This document shows positions 1 through 10,172 of a stretch of 64,000 bases of DNA, in pieces; the first letter of the stretch is position 1; every line of letters starts with the position of its first letter. The notes beneath the pieces were generated by a model. The model searched no databases. It was not told where the DNA came from and worked only from the letters and a program-made list of their open reading frames with translations. The translations under genes were made by a program, and so were the position numbers. The stretch comes from Gorsachius magnificus (lineage: Eukaryota > Chordata > Aves > Pelecaniformes > Ardeidae), in assembly GCA_034008185.1 (NCBI GenBank), contig CM067084.1:38019099-38083098 (forward strand). Reading direction: 5' to 3'.

Positions 1-122
1 ATCATTAAAATAAGTTTGACCTCTGACCTCACACCTGGAAATATTGCAGAGAAACTTTCTAGTGCTCAGTGAGCTAATTTTAATCATATGCAAGCATAAA
101 TTAGTCTAATTAGAGAGTCTAG
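1..122. other. unique sequence, nothing recognised
   Basis: AT-rich single-copy-looking sequence left of the CR1 element. No ORF, repeat or RNA gene seen. Confidence 0.5.
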
Positions 123-669
123 TCTGCTCTGGTGAGAACCCCACCCCGAGTAGTGCATCCAGCTCTGGAGTCCTCAGCACAGGAAAGATCCATATCTGTC
201 AGTGTGGGTCTGAAGGAGGTGACAAAAATGATCTGAGGGCTGGAGCACCTCTCCTATGAGGACAAGCTGAGAGAGTTGGGGTTGTTCAGCCTGGAGAAGA
301 GAAGGCTCCAGGGAGACCTTATTGCAGCCTTTCAATACTTAAAGGGAACTTATAAGAAAGATGGGGACAAACTTTTTAGCAGGGCCTGTTGAGTGAGATA
401 GGACAAGGGGTAATGGTTTTAAACTAAAAGAGGGTAGATTCAGACTAGATATAAGGAAAAAAATTTTTATGATGAAGGTGGTGAAACACTGGAACAGGTT
501 GCCCAGAGAGGTTGTAGGCGCCCCATCCCTGGAAACATTCAAGGTCGGGTTAGATAGGTCTTTGAGCAACCTGATCTAGTTAGTGGTGTACCTGCTCATT
601 GTAGGGAGGTTGGACTAGATGACCTTATAAAGCTCCCTTTCAACCCAAACTGTTCTATGATTCTATGAA
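123..669 (+). mobile_element. CR1 LINE, 5'-truncated 3' end
   Basis: The sequence reads through the C-terminal part of the CR1 ORF2 reverse transcriptase polyprotein and into the 3' tail. Recognisable pieces are the stretch coding [16 protein letters not shown], then [13 protein letters not shown] and [12 protein letters not shown], in frames interrupted by small indels and stops. The end is the CR1 3' signature: GGACTAGATGACCTTATAAA followed by CAACCCAAACTGTTCTATG and a further ATTCTATG octamer at 660-667. No target duplication is expected for CR1 and none is seen. Like most CR1 copies it is 5' truncated and dead. Confidence 0.93.
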
Positions 670-1299
670 AAGAAAAACTTGCCTGAGTAGAAAAACAGGG
701 TACAAACCAATACTCCTGAAGTAGGACTAAGACTATTTCACAGTAGGTGTCTTCGTTGAGCAACCTAGGAGTTGCATGCTTATTCCCTTCTCCAGTAATG
801 CCTCATACAGAGTTTGGTGTCATCAAACCCATCCTGCTGGGTTACAAAGCCCAATTGAAGCTTCTCCTGTGACGTGAGCTACTTCTGTTCCACCGCCTAC
901 TCAATTTCTTGCTGCTCTTACTTTGGACACTTCAAATTTATGTTGTTGTTTATTTTCAATACTTACGTTCTAATGCAAATCTTCATCTAGGAGATGAGAG
1001 TTATCTGAGGAAGAGGGTGCCATGAATGCTTTCTGTTTGTCCATGAATGGGAATGTCTCTGTCTTCTAGGAATTTTGTGTTGCTCAGTTCCAAACTGAGC
1101 TGCAGTTTGGAAAGACTCTGTATCACTGCTCCAAAGGACAAGCATATGTAAAGATAACTAGCAGGCTCAGCAGCTAGATGGAGGCAGAATGGGGATAGAT
1201 TTAGCAAGGTAGAGGCAGAATGAGATTTTAACAAAATAAGACATATTTAACTGTGCTGTTATGTTGGATTTATATCTGTTACGTCATTGGACTTAATGG
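670..1299. other. unique sequence, nothing recognised
   Basis: Non-coding sequence between the CR1 copy and the 36-bp duplication. No convincing ORF or repeat. Confidence 0.5.
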
Positions 1300-1371
1300 C
1301 ACATGAAGAGCTTTGTAATGTTGATTACACCTAAACACATGAAGAACTTTTTGAAGTTGATTACACCTCCA
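1300..1371. repeat. 36-bp tandem duplication
   Basis: Two adjacent 36-bp units (1300-1335 and 1336-1371) start CACATGAAGA and share TTGATTACACCT. By eye 30 of 36 positions match, so the duplication is old. No coding potential. Confidence 0.8.
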
Positions 1372-4300
1372 CCTGATACTGTTTACAGTAGCTTTAATGA
1401 ATATGTAACAAGCTATAAAACCCAAAAATTTAATTTATATTCATGGTGAATAGTATTAGTATATCTCCTGGTAGATTTCATGGTTGTACATTGATAAAAC
1501 TTTCTGCTCTTTATTGCCATGTATGAAAATAAAAAATGGTGTCAAGAGAGACCCAAGCCATTATTCCATCTTCAATACTGTGGAATAGTGCAGATGGATA
1601 GCATGAAATTTATGTCTAGATTCACTTTGTTCCTATAGCAAAAAGAAATATTTGGGCTCTGAGCTTCTGCTAGGCTAGTAAGTCATCAGAATGAGTAAGA
1701 TTTTCATTATGGTTTTGGTATTATGAGTTTATGTTAAAAGTTGCTCTTTAGTAAGTGATGCAAGCATTTTTCTTTCAGTTAAGGTGAGGCCCAAAATACG
1801 TCTGCCTATTATCAAAAAGAACAGATGCTGCCATTAAATTGCTCAAATTTACCATCAGAAAATGGTGTTGCTTTGGTACTATACTTCTTTTTTGGTGCTT
1901 AGTCCTTATACTTATCCTTATACCTTATACAGGTTTGGTTTTTTTTTTTCATGTTAAATGTCAGCCTTTTAATGATGGCTTCCCCATAACACATATAATG
2001 GGGAGTTAAAAAAAAAAAGCTATGCTGGGGTTTATTGTAATTTCCTTTTGTGAGAATAAGATGCAGTAAATTTGTGGAATACAAAGCTATATCCTCAGGA
2101 CACAGAACTTGGCCTCTTTATGCATGTGGTATTTTGCACTATCTTCCATTTGCACTATTTTCCATGCTACAGAATTGTATGGCTTGATTCTCTAGCACGG
2201 TGCATTATCAGTGTTGCTTATTTGCATTGGCTTGTCAGTCTTGTGTTTTTAAATAAATAGAATATGTAGGAAATCATAGCTGGCTTTTGAGATTTAATTT
2301 TAAGTCAGTGAATTAATTGATTTGTCCTTGCATATGATAAATGTATGTTTGTTTGCAAAGTACCATGTTTGGTATGAAATGTAACCCCAGGAGTAAAAGC
2401 AAGAAGAGAAAGAGAAGATGGTGCAAAGACAAATGGCGGCAACTTTGACACAGTTGTTCATGGAGTCCAGGACAAGGTAGTTTTGATGCTGTACATGACA
2501 TACTGTGATTTTTTTTTTTTTTTTTTTTTTTTAAGGAGGCTTTCACATAATGAGTTTGTGTTAAACATTTGGTAAGTCAGGCTGACAAGTGTGCGATGCT
2601 TGCAGAACCTGCAGTGTAGAAACATGGAGGACAATATAAAGGCTGTTTGTGTAAGAGGGTGGGGAAGAGCCTCCTGCTAGTATGATATTAAGCCTTTGTC
2701 ATTGAAGTTGTTTGGTAGGATAAGCCAGTGCTGTGGGAAAATCTGCCAAGGGAACAAGGACAATTAGTTACCAGCATTTGAAATACCCATTCAAATTACA
2801 ACTTTGATCTGTTAAATAAGTTTGGAGTAAGAAAGTAGAATTAAGTGTCTTGGTTAAAACAGCAAAACCTTTGCCTTCAACTAAGTTGTCTGGAAGATGG
2901 GGAAATTGCTGTAAGGACATCATGGTTGCATGCAGGAAGGAAGAGCAAGCAACTGAGGGGAAAACATAGTGGCTCTTGCAATTAGTTGGTCTTGGAATAT
3001 CACTGGAGGAGACAAGGTACAGCTGCAGAAAAGAACCAGGCACATTATGGTTCTTAACTGCAAGGTCACTTCTGTAGCAGCACCCTGCTCTAAATCTGTG
3101 ACGTTGTATTCACTAGTCTGTCAGAGAGTTGCAACTGTCCTTATTTTCCCTTTGTCTAGAAGGCATCAAGGCTGTTCTGTCAAATCATTTTGGTGGATTT
3201 ACTCTCCCATCTTTCCATTTTCCCTTTCCCAACTTGTGCTTGGGGAGGGGTGTTGGGGGTGCTGTGTGAGATGATGCTCCAAGAGCACTGCAGAGGGGAG
3301 GGGATAGTGGTGACAATCTGCTGTGTGTTCCCTTGTTCCAGGGCAAGGTCCAACCGCACCTGAGAGCCATTGCATCTTATGACCATGATTGACAGAAATA
3401 TCTTGATTTTTACCGACAGTTTTCTTACTGCTGTTGTAAATCTAGAAAGCTGTGTTTCCTTTTAAGACTTGATTTTTAAGCTTACAAAATTTAATTTAGA
3501 TGAACTATTCCTTTTGGCATTCAGTGAAGAATGGTTGTCTCTTTCAGTTCTACTCAAATCTTGTTTGCTTTTACAGACATTTGGTTTGTGTTAATATTGG
3601 ACAACCATTTATGCATCTTTTAATCTCAAGGTTTTTGTTGACTATCAATTTTGGTTTTGGGGTTTTCTTGTTGCTTCACACACTGCCTCCCCACAAGCCT
3701 CCCCAGCATGAAGTGTTTATTTTCTTTTCATGTGACTACTTCTGAAAACCACCATTGCCTTCTCAAAGACATACCAATTCTGGACAAGAAGTAGCACGAA
3801 CACAGAAATGTGGAGGAGCTTTTTTAAAGACTCGCTGGTTTAGTGTCACATACTTACACTCTTTCAAAAAGATTTGTGAGCAGGTGCCTCATTTAAACAT
3901 ATTTTATGGTTATTTACCTCTTCTGATGAGCTTCTGAAGTATAAGTAGGTGGTAGGGTGGGGGGAAATGGAGTGAGGTAGTTGGGTTTTTCCTGTTTCTT
4001 GTCTGAAAATGAGCCTGGAGTTCTGTCTTTATTTGCGTACATTGTATAAGTGACAGTGCTTAAGCTCATAGAACGTACCTGTAGAACTTTTGAGAGTGGG
4101 GATTTGAAGTGATACTTGTTTTGACAAATATGCTAGGTAAAAGCAAGTTACTTTGCTCAATTATTTCCTTACGAAAACTGTACTATCATCAGTATCATAT
4201 ACTTTTTTAAGTCCTAAATTGTCTTCTCAGCAAGCCACTTAAAGGATTTTATATTGTCTAATTAAAGGAAGAGCTGTGTTGTCTAGGATTTGTGTATAAC

Positions 4301-4754
4301 ATTGCAAGAGAATTGTATTACAAATTTTAAGTTGTCTTGGTAACTTCATGAGTTGAATGTGGTAAATTAGCTTGTTTCCCAGGTTAGGAGTTGTGCCAGT
4401 GACAATCACATGTGTAGCTTAAATTAGTATTTAGAAAACAGAATAGTTTTGCATGGAGGCTATTTTTTTATCAAGATTCCAGTGATGGCATGTCACCAAG
4501 TAAGGTAGTAGGTATTGTTCCTTGATTGATTAGACTATTTAATTTACATGTTGCCTCTTCTTCACTTTAATGTGGAAAACAAATGTAGGATTTAGAAAAG
4601 TGGGGATTAGTGATAGCAAGATATATATAAAATCATCTTGTACTGTTTTAAGAGTAAGTGAGCAATTGCTGGCTTGTGATTCAGAGTTCATTTTTCTAAT
4701 CTGCTTATGTTAACAGTTTTATAATTAAGCTTCACTTAAAATTATAATAATAAT
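1372..4754. other. unique non-coding sequence
   Basis: No gene or transposon could be recognised. The stretch has a T24 run at 2509-2532 and scattered short ORFs with no recognisable composition or motif. It could be intron or intergenic DNA. Confidence 0.5.
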
Positions 4755-4930
4755 TTCCTTTTCCATTCAAGCATAACAAAGCACTTAACCAAGAATTAAT
4801 AAGCCTCATATCAACTTTGAAAAATAAGTATTATTGCCCCTATTTTACAGTTGGGTAAGCATAATTGAGGGTAAGTAATGTGCTCTGAAGTGACAAATAC
4901 TGCAAAGGGCAGCTCCTGGACACTCCCCCA
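4755..4930 (-). repeat. ancient MIR/L2-type SINE fragment
   Basis: Read on the minus strand, this contains the conserved MIR core TGTAAAATAGGGGCAATAAT, then a GTTGATATGAGG stretch, and the L2-type tail AAGTGCTTTG followed by a CTTGAATGG-like end. Upstream on the same strand it resembles the MIR region around TTACTTACCCTC. The order and spacing fit a MIR or L2 3' end. It is strongly diverged, as expected for a repeat that predates birds. A search with the MIR and L2 consensus would settle the subfamily. Confidence 0.65.
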
Positions 4931-6754
4931 ACTGTGTGGACCACAGTGCTAAAGTGCAGATAGCTGGGTAGGTCCTTAAATATTAAGGTTTAATAACAAA
5001 AATACGTGCTCAACAATGCTTAATGTAGATGAAAAAAAATTTTTGTAAATAACACACATTGTGGCAGAAAGCACGGGTGTGAGATTTTGGGGGAAAAGAG
5101 AAGAACTTGGTATTTTGGTTTTCTGAGGTCTTCTGTTTGGCTTTTCTGTAAAAATAGTAGTTTCTCTTCTGAATAGGCTTTTGTGCCTTTCTGACACAAA
5201 TGTAGACCCTTGAGCTTCAGCTGCGTGAAGGCCAGAGATGGGCCTGCAGATCCGCAGTGCATCACCCTTTGTGAGGACAGAGGTCTCTCTGCTGCTGTGG
5301 AGATTGAGAGCCAAGGAGCATGACCTGTAGTTGATGACCATGAAAGCAACCCATAAGCCTTTGCTGGGCAAGGCGTGATTGTCAATCTGTTATTTCACAG
5401 CTCACCTGTTCAGGCAGGAAGACCATGAATCTTGGCTTGGATATAGCACTTTGATCCAGCCCTTGACAAAATCCCAGCCCAAGTTGGATTTGAAGGACCT
5501 CATGTGTTCTCTCAGCTCCTCAAAGTATTTCCAGTTTCTTCTAAGCAAAGACTTTGTACGTAACCTCTCCACAGTGTTTTCCTATGCTTAAGGCATATGT
5601 CACTGAGAAGGGCAGGAAAACGAAACAGTCTAACATTAGTTGCATGTTAACATAGGGAAAACTTCCCTCTCTATTGGGAAGTAGATAGGTGGACCTCATC
5701 AAGATGCATTTAAGGAATAAAAGAAGCTAAATGGAATAAAATTGCTGGACTAAACAAAAGCTGACCTTGCAGGGTTTTTTTAGTGTAAATTTGCAGGAAA
5801 CATATATAACCAGCCGTTTCCAGAAATGTATGCGAACCTTCACCACAGCAGGAAATGCAGAATAAGTAATTACAGATGCCTTGATGGAGGGCATACTGCA
5901 GCAGGCAAGGAATAGAAAACCTTCTTTCCTTCAGAAGAAAAAAAGTTAAATCACACAGAGATAAAGTAGAAGAAAAAAAAAATTAAAAAACTGGAAGCAA
6001 TAAGTAGTGATGAAGCCACCTGGAAATTAAAAGCCCACCTCTTGGGGAGAGGGAGAATTTTGGCGTGGCCAAAGACTGATGATGTCTTCTGACTTAAATT
6101 ACACTCCGCTGTTGCTTACTGATATTTTTCACAAGTGTCATCACAGTATTTATGCAGTATGTATAAAGTCCACAAATACAGAAGTCAATGCCACTCACAT
6201 TGATCAACAGCTTGCCATCCCTATGGCTGAAAAGGCACTTCCCAATATAACAGCATATACATTGTATAGTGTATATAAATCTGTCTATATGTATTGTAAA
6301 TTCAAGACTACAAATTTATAGGCAAAACATTTTGAGTAATTTCCTGAGAGTTTAGATGTGAGAACATAAGGTATTTTTGACAAGTATTTAACCTTTGTGC
6401 ACGTTAGAACTTCAAGTACTTGCCATATCTAAGCAGTATTTGGCCCTAAATTAATTATTAAATAGAATTTGCATTCAAGCATGTTGTTTGACCCACAGAT
6501 TAAAGGGGCAATGAGATGGTGTTTGGTACCTGACTACAATGGAAGGAGAAATAAATTAAAATATACTGTGTCTCAGTTAATTTTTGGGAGTGAAGAACTG
6601 TGATAGGTATTTTATCTAATAGGAAAGAATATAAGCATTTTGCTGCATTGTCAGTGTTAGTAGTAGACTAGAAGTAACTCTAGGAGTTGGCTCTAGGAGG
6701 ACTAATAGGACAACCTCAAAGTAAGGGAAGTAAGATAAGCAACATAATCAGGGT
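4931..6754. other. unique non-coding sequence
   Basis: Contains two overlapping minus-strand ORFs near 4976-5385 and short AT-rich tracts (for example 6244-6300). None shows a family motif, a signal peptide or plausible splice structure. No repeat recognised. Confidence 0.5.
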
Positions 6755-7322
6755 ACTGGAGTGTATTGGGTCGAGCAGCATAGGGATGTGCTTTCTATTG
6801 ATATGTAGAAAGAGGTTGATAACACACCAATGTTTTGGCTACTGCTGAGCAGTGCTTGAACAGCATCAAGGCTGCTTCCAATATTCCCCCACCCCCAGTG
6901 GGCTGGAAGGGGGCAAGATCTTGGGAGGGGATGTAGCCAAGACACCTGACCCAAACCAACCAAAGGGATATTCCATGCCATGTGACGTCAGCTTAGATAT
7001 AAAAACTAAGGGAAAAGGAAGAGGAGGGGGGACATTCATTTTTGCAACATTTTGTCTTCAGGAAGGAACAACTATGTATACTGAAGCCCTACTTCCCGGG
7101 AAGTGGCTGGACATTGCCTGCTAATGGGAAGTAGAAAATAAAATCTTGTTTTCTTTCCTTTTGCTACCGTGCACGGCCTTTGCTTTTGCTTTTTTTTTTT
7201 CTTTATTAAACTGCCTTTATCTCAACCCTTTGATTTACTTTTCTCTCCTCTGTCCAGTTAGAGGGGAGTAATAGAGCAGCTTTGGTGGGCCCCTGGCATC
7301 CAGCCAGGGTCAAACCACCACA
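6755..7322 (+). mobile_element. old ERVL-type solo LTR
   Basis: This aligns by eye with the LTR at 12557-13123 across GATAACACAC..ATGTTTTGG, the AAGGGATATTCCA block, and the end CTTTATTAAACTGCCTTTATCTC...GGGTCAAACCACCACA. It is a member of the same avian LTR superfamily but an older or different subfamily. It has a complete CRE, a TATA box and two polyadenylation-type signals (AATAAA 7137-7142, ATTAAA 7205-7210). The left end has lost the TGTCCTGG start and no target duplication could be matched, so both boundaries are approximate. No internal retroviral sequence follows, hence a solo LTR. Confidence 0.8.
6983..7004 (+). promoter_or_regulatory. CRE palindrome plus TATA box in LTR
   Basis: A perfect TGACGTCA (6983-6990) lies 7 nt upstream of TATAAAA (6998-7004). 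This is a standard U3 promoter layout bound by CREB/ATF proteins. Sequence only; activity is unknown. Confidence 0.7.
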
Positions 7323-8240
7323 CAGAGTTGGAACGGAAGAAATTCAAAATTTGGGATACTCATCTGCATTATTAGTCTGCAGTTGAGTTTTTAACTTTGA
7401 TTTAAGAAACAACAGCATCCATCAACTATTGAATTCTTGTTGTGGAAAAAAGTATTCAGCTGCATTCTATCCTTTCTGGCTGCTTTACTGTTACTGTCAA
7501 CAGCATTTCTGGATCCAGTACTACCCACAGAATTAAAAAAGAGACACCTCAATTTACTAGGATACTTAATTTTAAGCAACTGAATCATCCTGGCAAATCT
7601 AACTTTAAGCAGTTGAACAGTGCCTTAATCAGACTATTCAGGTACTTAAGCACAGCATTAAGAACATTACTGTTAGGTTTGAATGCAGAAAAATGTAATT
7701 GCAACACAGCAAAAAAGAGGTTTCAACAGGCAGAAAACAGTTTTCTCTCCAATGTATGTCTTTGACAACCTCCCTCATGCACAGTTGTATTTACATCATA
7801 GTTTTCTTCAACCCTAGCAATATCAGCATGTTTCTTGGCTAAAGCTGCTGTCTAACTATCATTGCTTCCCAATATTAGAGACCAAGAGTGAAATAAAAGG
7901 CGTAAGTCTGAAACAGAGCTCTCATTATTAGATACCAGACAGCTATAATCCCATCTGTGTAGATCCAGGATCTGGGTCATGTGGAATTCTCCCTCCCTCC
8001 AACCAGAAGCCTTCTAATGATTATTCATTATTAATTTTAAAGAGAGCACTGTAATATACTGCTAAGTGGATGTATTCTCATTTTTAGAATCCCTCCCACC
8101 GAACAGCATTTCAAGCAGCCGTTATTATAACAGTCCTGACAATCCCTTACTAATCCTCATCCATGTGTGTCAGGTATTATTAACACTTAACTGGTCAGAG
8201 CTCAATCTTTACAACTCTCTGAGTCTGTTTCTTTATGCAG
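7323..8240. other. unique sequence, possible further gypsy decay
   Basis: No recognised gene. It lies downstream of the minus-strand Ty3/gypsy remnant, so heavily decayed RNase H or integrase sequence could be hidden here, but no motif was found. Confidence 0.4.
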
Positions 8241-8619
8241 TTCCTGAGTGAATCTGTCATACATGTTGTACTGTCAAGCTAGAATGCATAACCCATTTCC
8301 ACTTGTTAATTTGCTTACTGACATTTATGTAAAGTGCATCTCTAAAGATGGTGGTGGCAGTTCTAATTGCTGGTGCAAATGTTTGTTGTTCCTTCTGCTG
8401 TTCTTTCAGTATAAATAACTTGTATGTTACATAGTACAGTGTTAGGTGTTTCCCATTCATGTTGCCCTTATATCTGTGATGTCTCAGTTTGACTGCAGTG
8501 CCAGTGGTGATTATGTGTAGGCACAGTCTTGACTGTAGAAGGTGACTTGACTCTCCTGTCAGGAGTATTTGTCCTGCTATTCCTGGTTGCTCAGCTGTTG
8601 TCATGTAGCAGTTGCTGCA

Positions 8620-10172
8620 GTGGTAAACAATAGGTTTCATCTGGTATATTCCGCAACTGGATCTTCTGAAACACTCTTTATAACTTCAGATTTAGAAATG
8701 GCTTTGAATTCACTGGCTGGGTTCTGTCAGATGAGAGTAGGTGTCCCATGCATTTGTCTAATTTCATCACAGACAAGATTTTACCTGGCCTGACCTTAAG
8801 ATTTTCTGCTTGGGTCTTTGCCCATCTCTAGCTTCAGTCTCTGCTTGAACTGATGCTCTTATTACATCATCAGCTATTATACAAATGCTGGCAACACTTT
8901 CAGGTTTTCTGTGTTCACTGGCAAAAATACTTGGTCAGCTGATTTGATGCCAAAAATAAGTAGCTGGGAAAAACTTTTTTTTTTCTTTCTTCCCACTCCC
9001 CCCCACCCCGCTCCTTCAAATACGTGGTTCAGACAGTTGATTATCTGATCTGATTTGTTAGTATCTGTATGGATTACTAAGTACGTTTTCAGCAGTTTGG
9101 CTGTCTGAATGTCTGGTATGGGGACTGAGGAATGCTGTCTTGGGATAGCCTTATTAAGATGTCTGAAATCGAGGTGGATCCTATTCTTGCTATGTGTCTC
9201 AAGTATTTGCCAGGCTATCATCCCGTAAATGAGCTTGTTTGGTTCAGATGTGAGTCCCTCCTTTTACCAGCTCTGTGCATATAGCTCCCTACATCTGTCA
9301 TTGGAAAGAACATATTTCTGCATCCACATATGATGCTGGTGATTGATGTATGTATTTGGCTTATTCAGGATCTCTTGTACTCCATACAAATGTCTCAATA
9401 TTATGTAATCAGCTCTCTTTAGGTGTTGTGCATCTTTGTTTACAGTAAGTCTATAATGCATACTAGCTTTAACTTTATGCATTTATCCAGTTGATATTAA
9501 AATATAAGTGGGTGAGAACTGAAGAGTGGCCTTGTTCTTGATTTCTAAAGGAGGATTTCACCAGCGACTCTTCCTTGATCTCCATATATTACAAACACAA
9601 CATTCAGATTGTTTTTAAATACCTTTGATACCTTTTTCAAATGTAGGGTAGTAGCCGAATTTTAGCTGTGGTACCAAACTTGAAATGCATAGGTACATTG
9701 CTTTTATACTGAACAAACTACAGTTGAATTTCAGTCTTCCACTCACTAGCAAGTTTCATTCCCTAGCTGTAGAGTTCAGAAATGAGACCTGCTACATAGG
9801 AGTGTACCCAAGGAACCTGGCTAATAGTTTGCATTGCCTAGGGGGAACATGTCTGCAGTTTGGATTTTTTGTGCAAAGATTTTCCATGTACTGAGAGTGT
9901 GCCTCTGTTGGTGTGAGAGTTAAGGTATGTATAGGCGGCTCATTGTCTGTTTGCCCTCTTAAACTGTAGCTTGGAAGCTGCTGTACTGCATAACTACTGT
10001 GATGATACCTTATACACAAGAACAGCTTGATCGTATCTGAGTTCAGCAAACTTATTTGTATGTTTTGGCTGTTTGTGTAAGAGAACAGACATTTGATTTC
10101 CTGTATTTTTGCTGCTACTTCAAATACTGAGCATATTCTGGGTGGCCCTGTACAATTACAGAGTCTTTTCAA
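8620..10172 (-). mobile_element. Ty3/gypsy retrotransposon fossil
   Basis: A minus-strand element running from about 10172 down to about 8620. The core is a reverse transcriptase with family-specific motifs (separate entry). Upstream on the same strand, about 9815-9880, a stretch reads CRHVPPRQC. This resembles the cysteine/histidine knuckle at the Gag-Pol junction of vertebrate gypsy elements, although the downstream half of the knuckle is lost. No LTRs, primer site or integrase could be recognised, so the boundaries are guesses. It is clearly distinct from the ERVL elements in this window, which carry retroviral-type pol. Stops and frameshifts show it is inactive. Confidence 0.65.
8690..9310 (-). 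pseudogene. Ty3/gypsy reverse transcriptase domain, broken
   Basis: Minus-strand reading from about 9310. A first part (CRELYAQSW, stop, KEGLTSEPNK) resembles the region just before RT motif 1. Next comes GMIAW with HLDFRHLNKAI (about 9189-9144), the gypsy 'DPRDLNKAI' block. HTDTNK (9071-9054) carries the first catalytic Asp. FGIKSADQVF (8954-8925) is the 'LPFGI-SAPEVF' block, 37 residues after that Asp. ENLKVLP then leads to IADDV, with ADD at 8874-8866 being the catalytic Asp pair. The spacing from FGI to ADD equals the family spacing. CMGHLLSSD follows, with MGH at 8749-8741. Breaks seen: an in-frame stop near 9262, a one-base frame change at about 8880, and a further stop and frame change before MGH. 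RT identity is firm; what follows is not readable. Confidence 0.8.

Noticed and set aside
4976..5385. Two overlapping minus-strand ORFs of 131 and 121 codons
   Set aside because: Two frames open over the same stretch point to low stop density by chance; neither has a motif.
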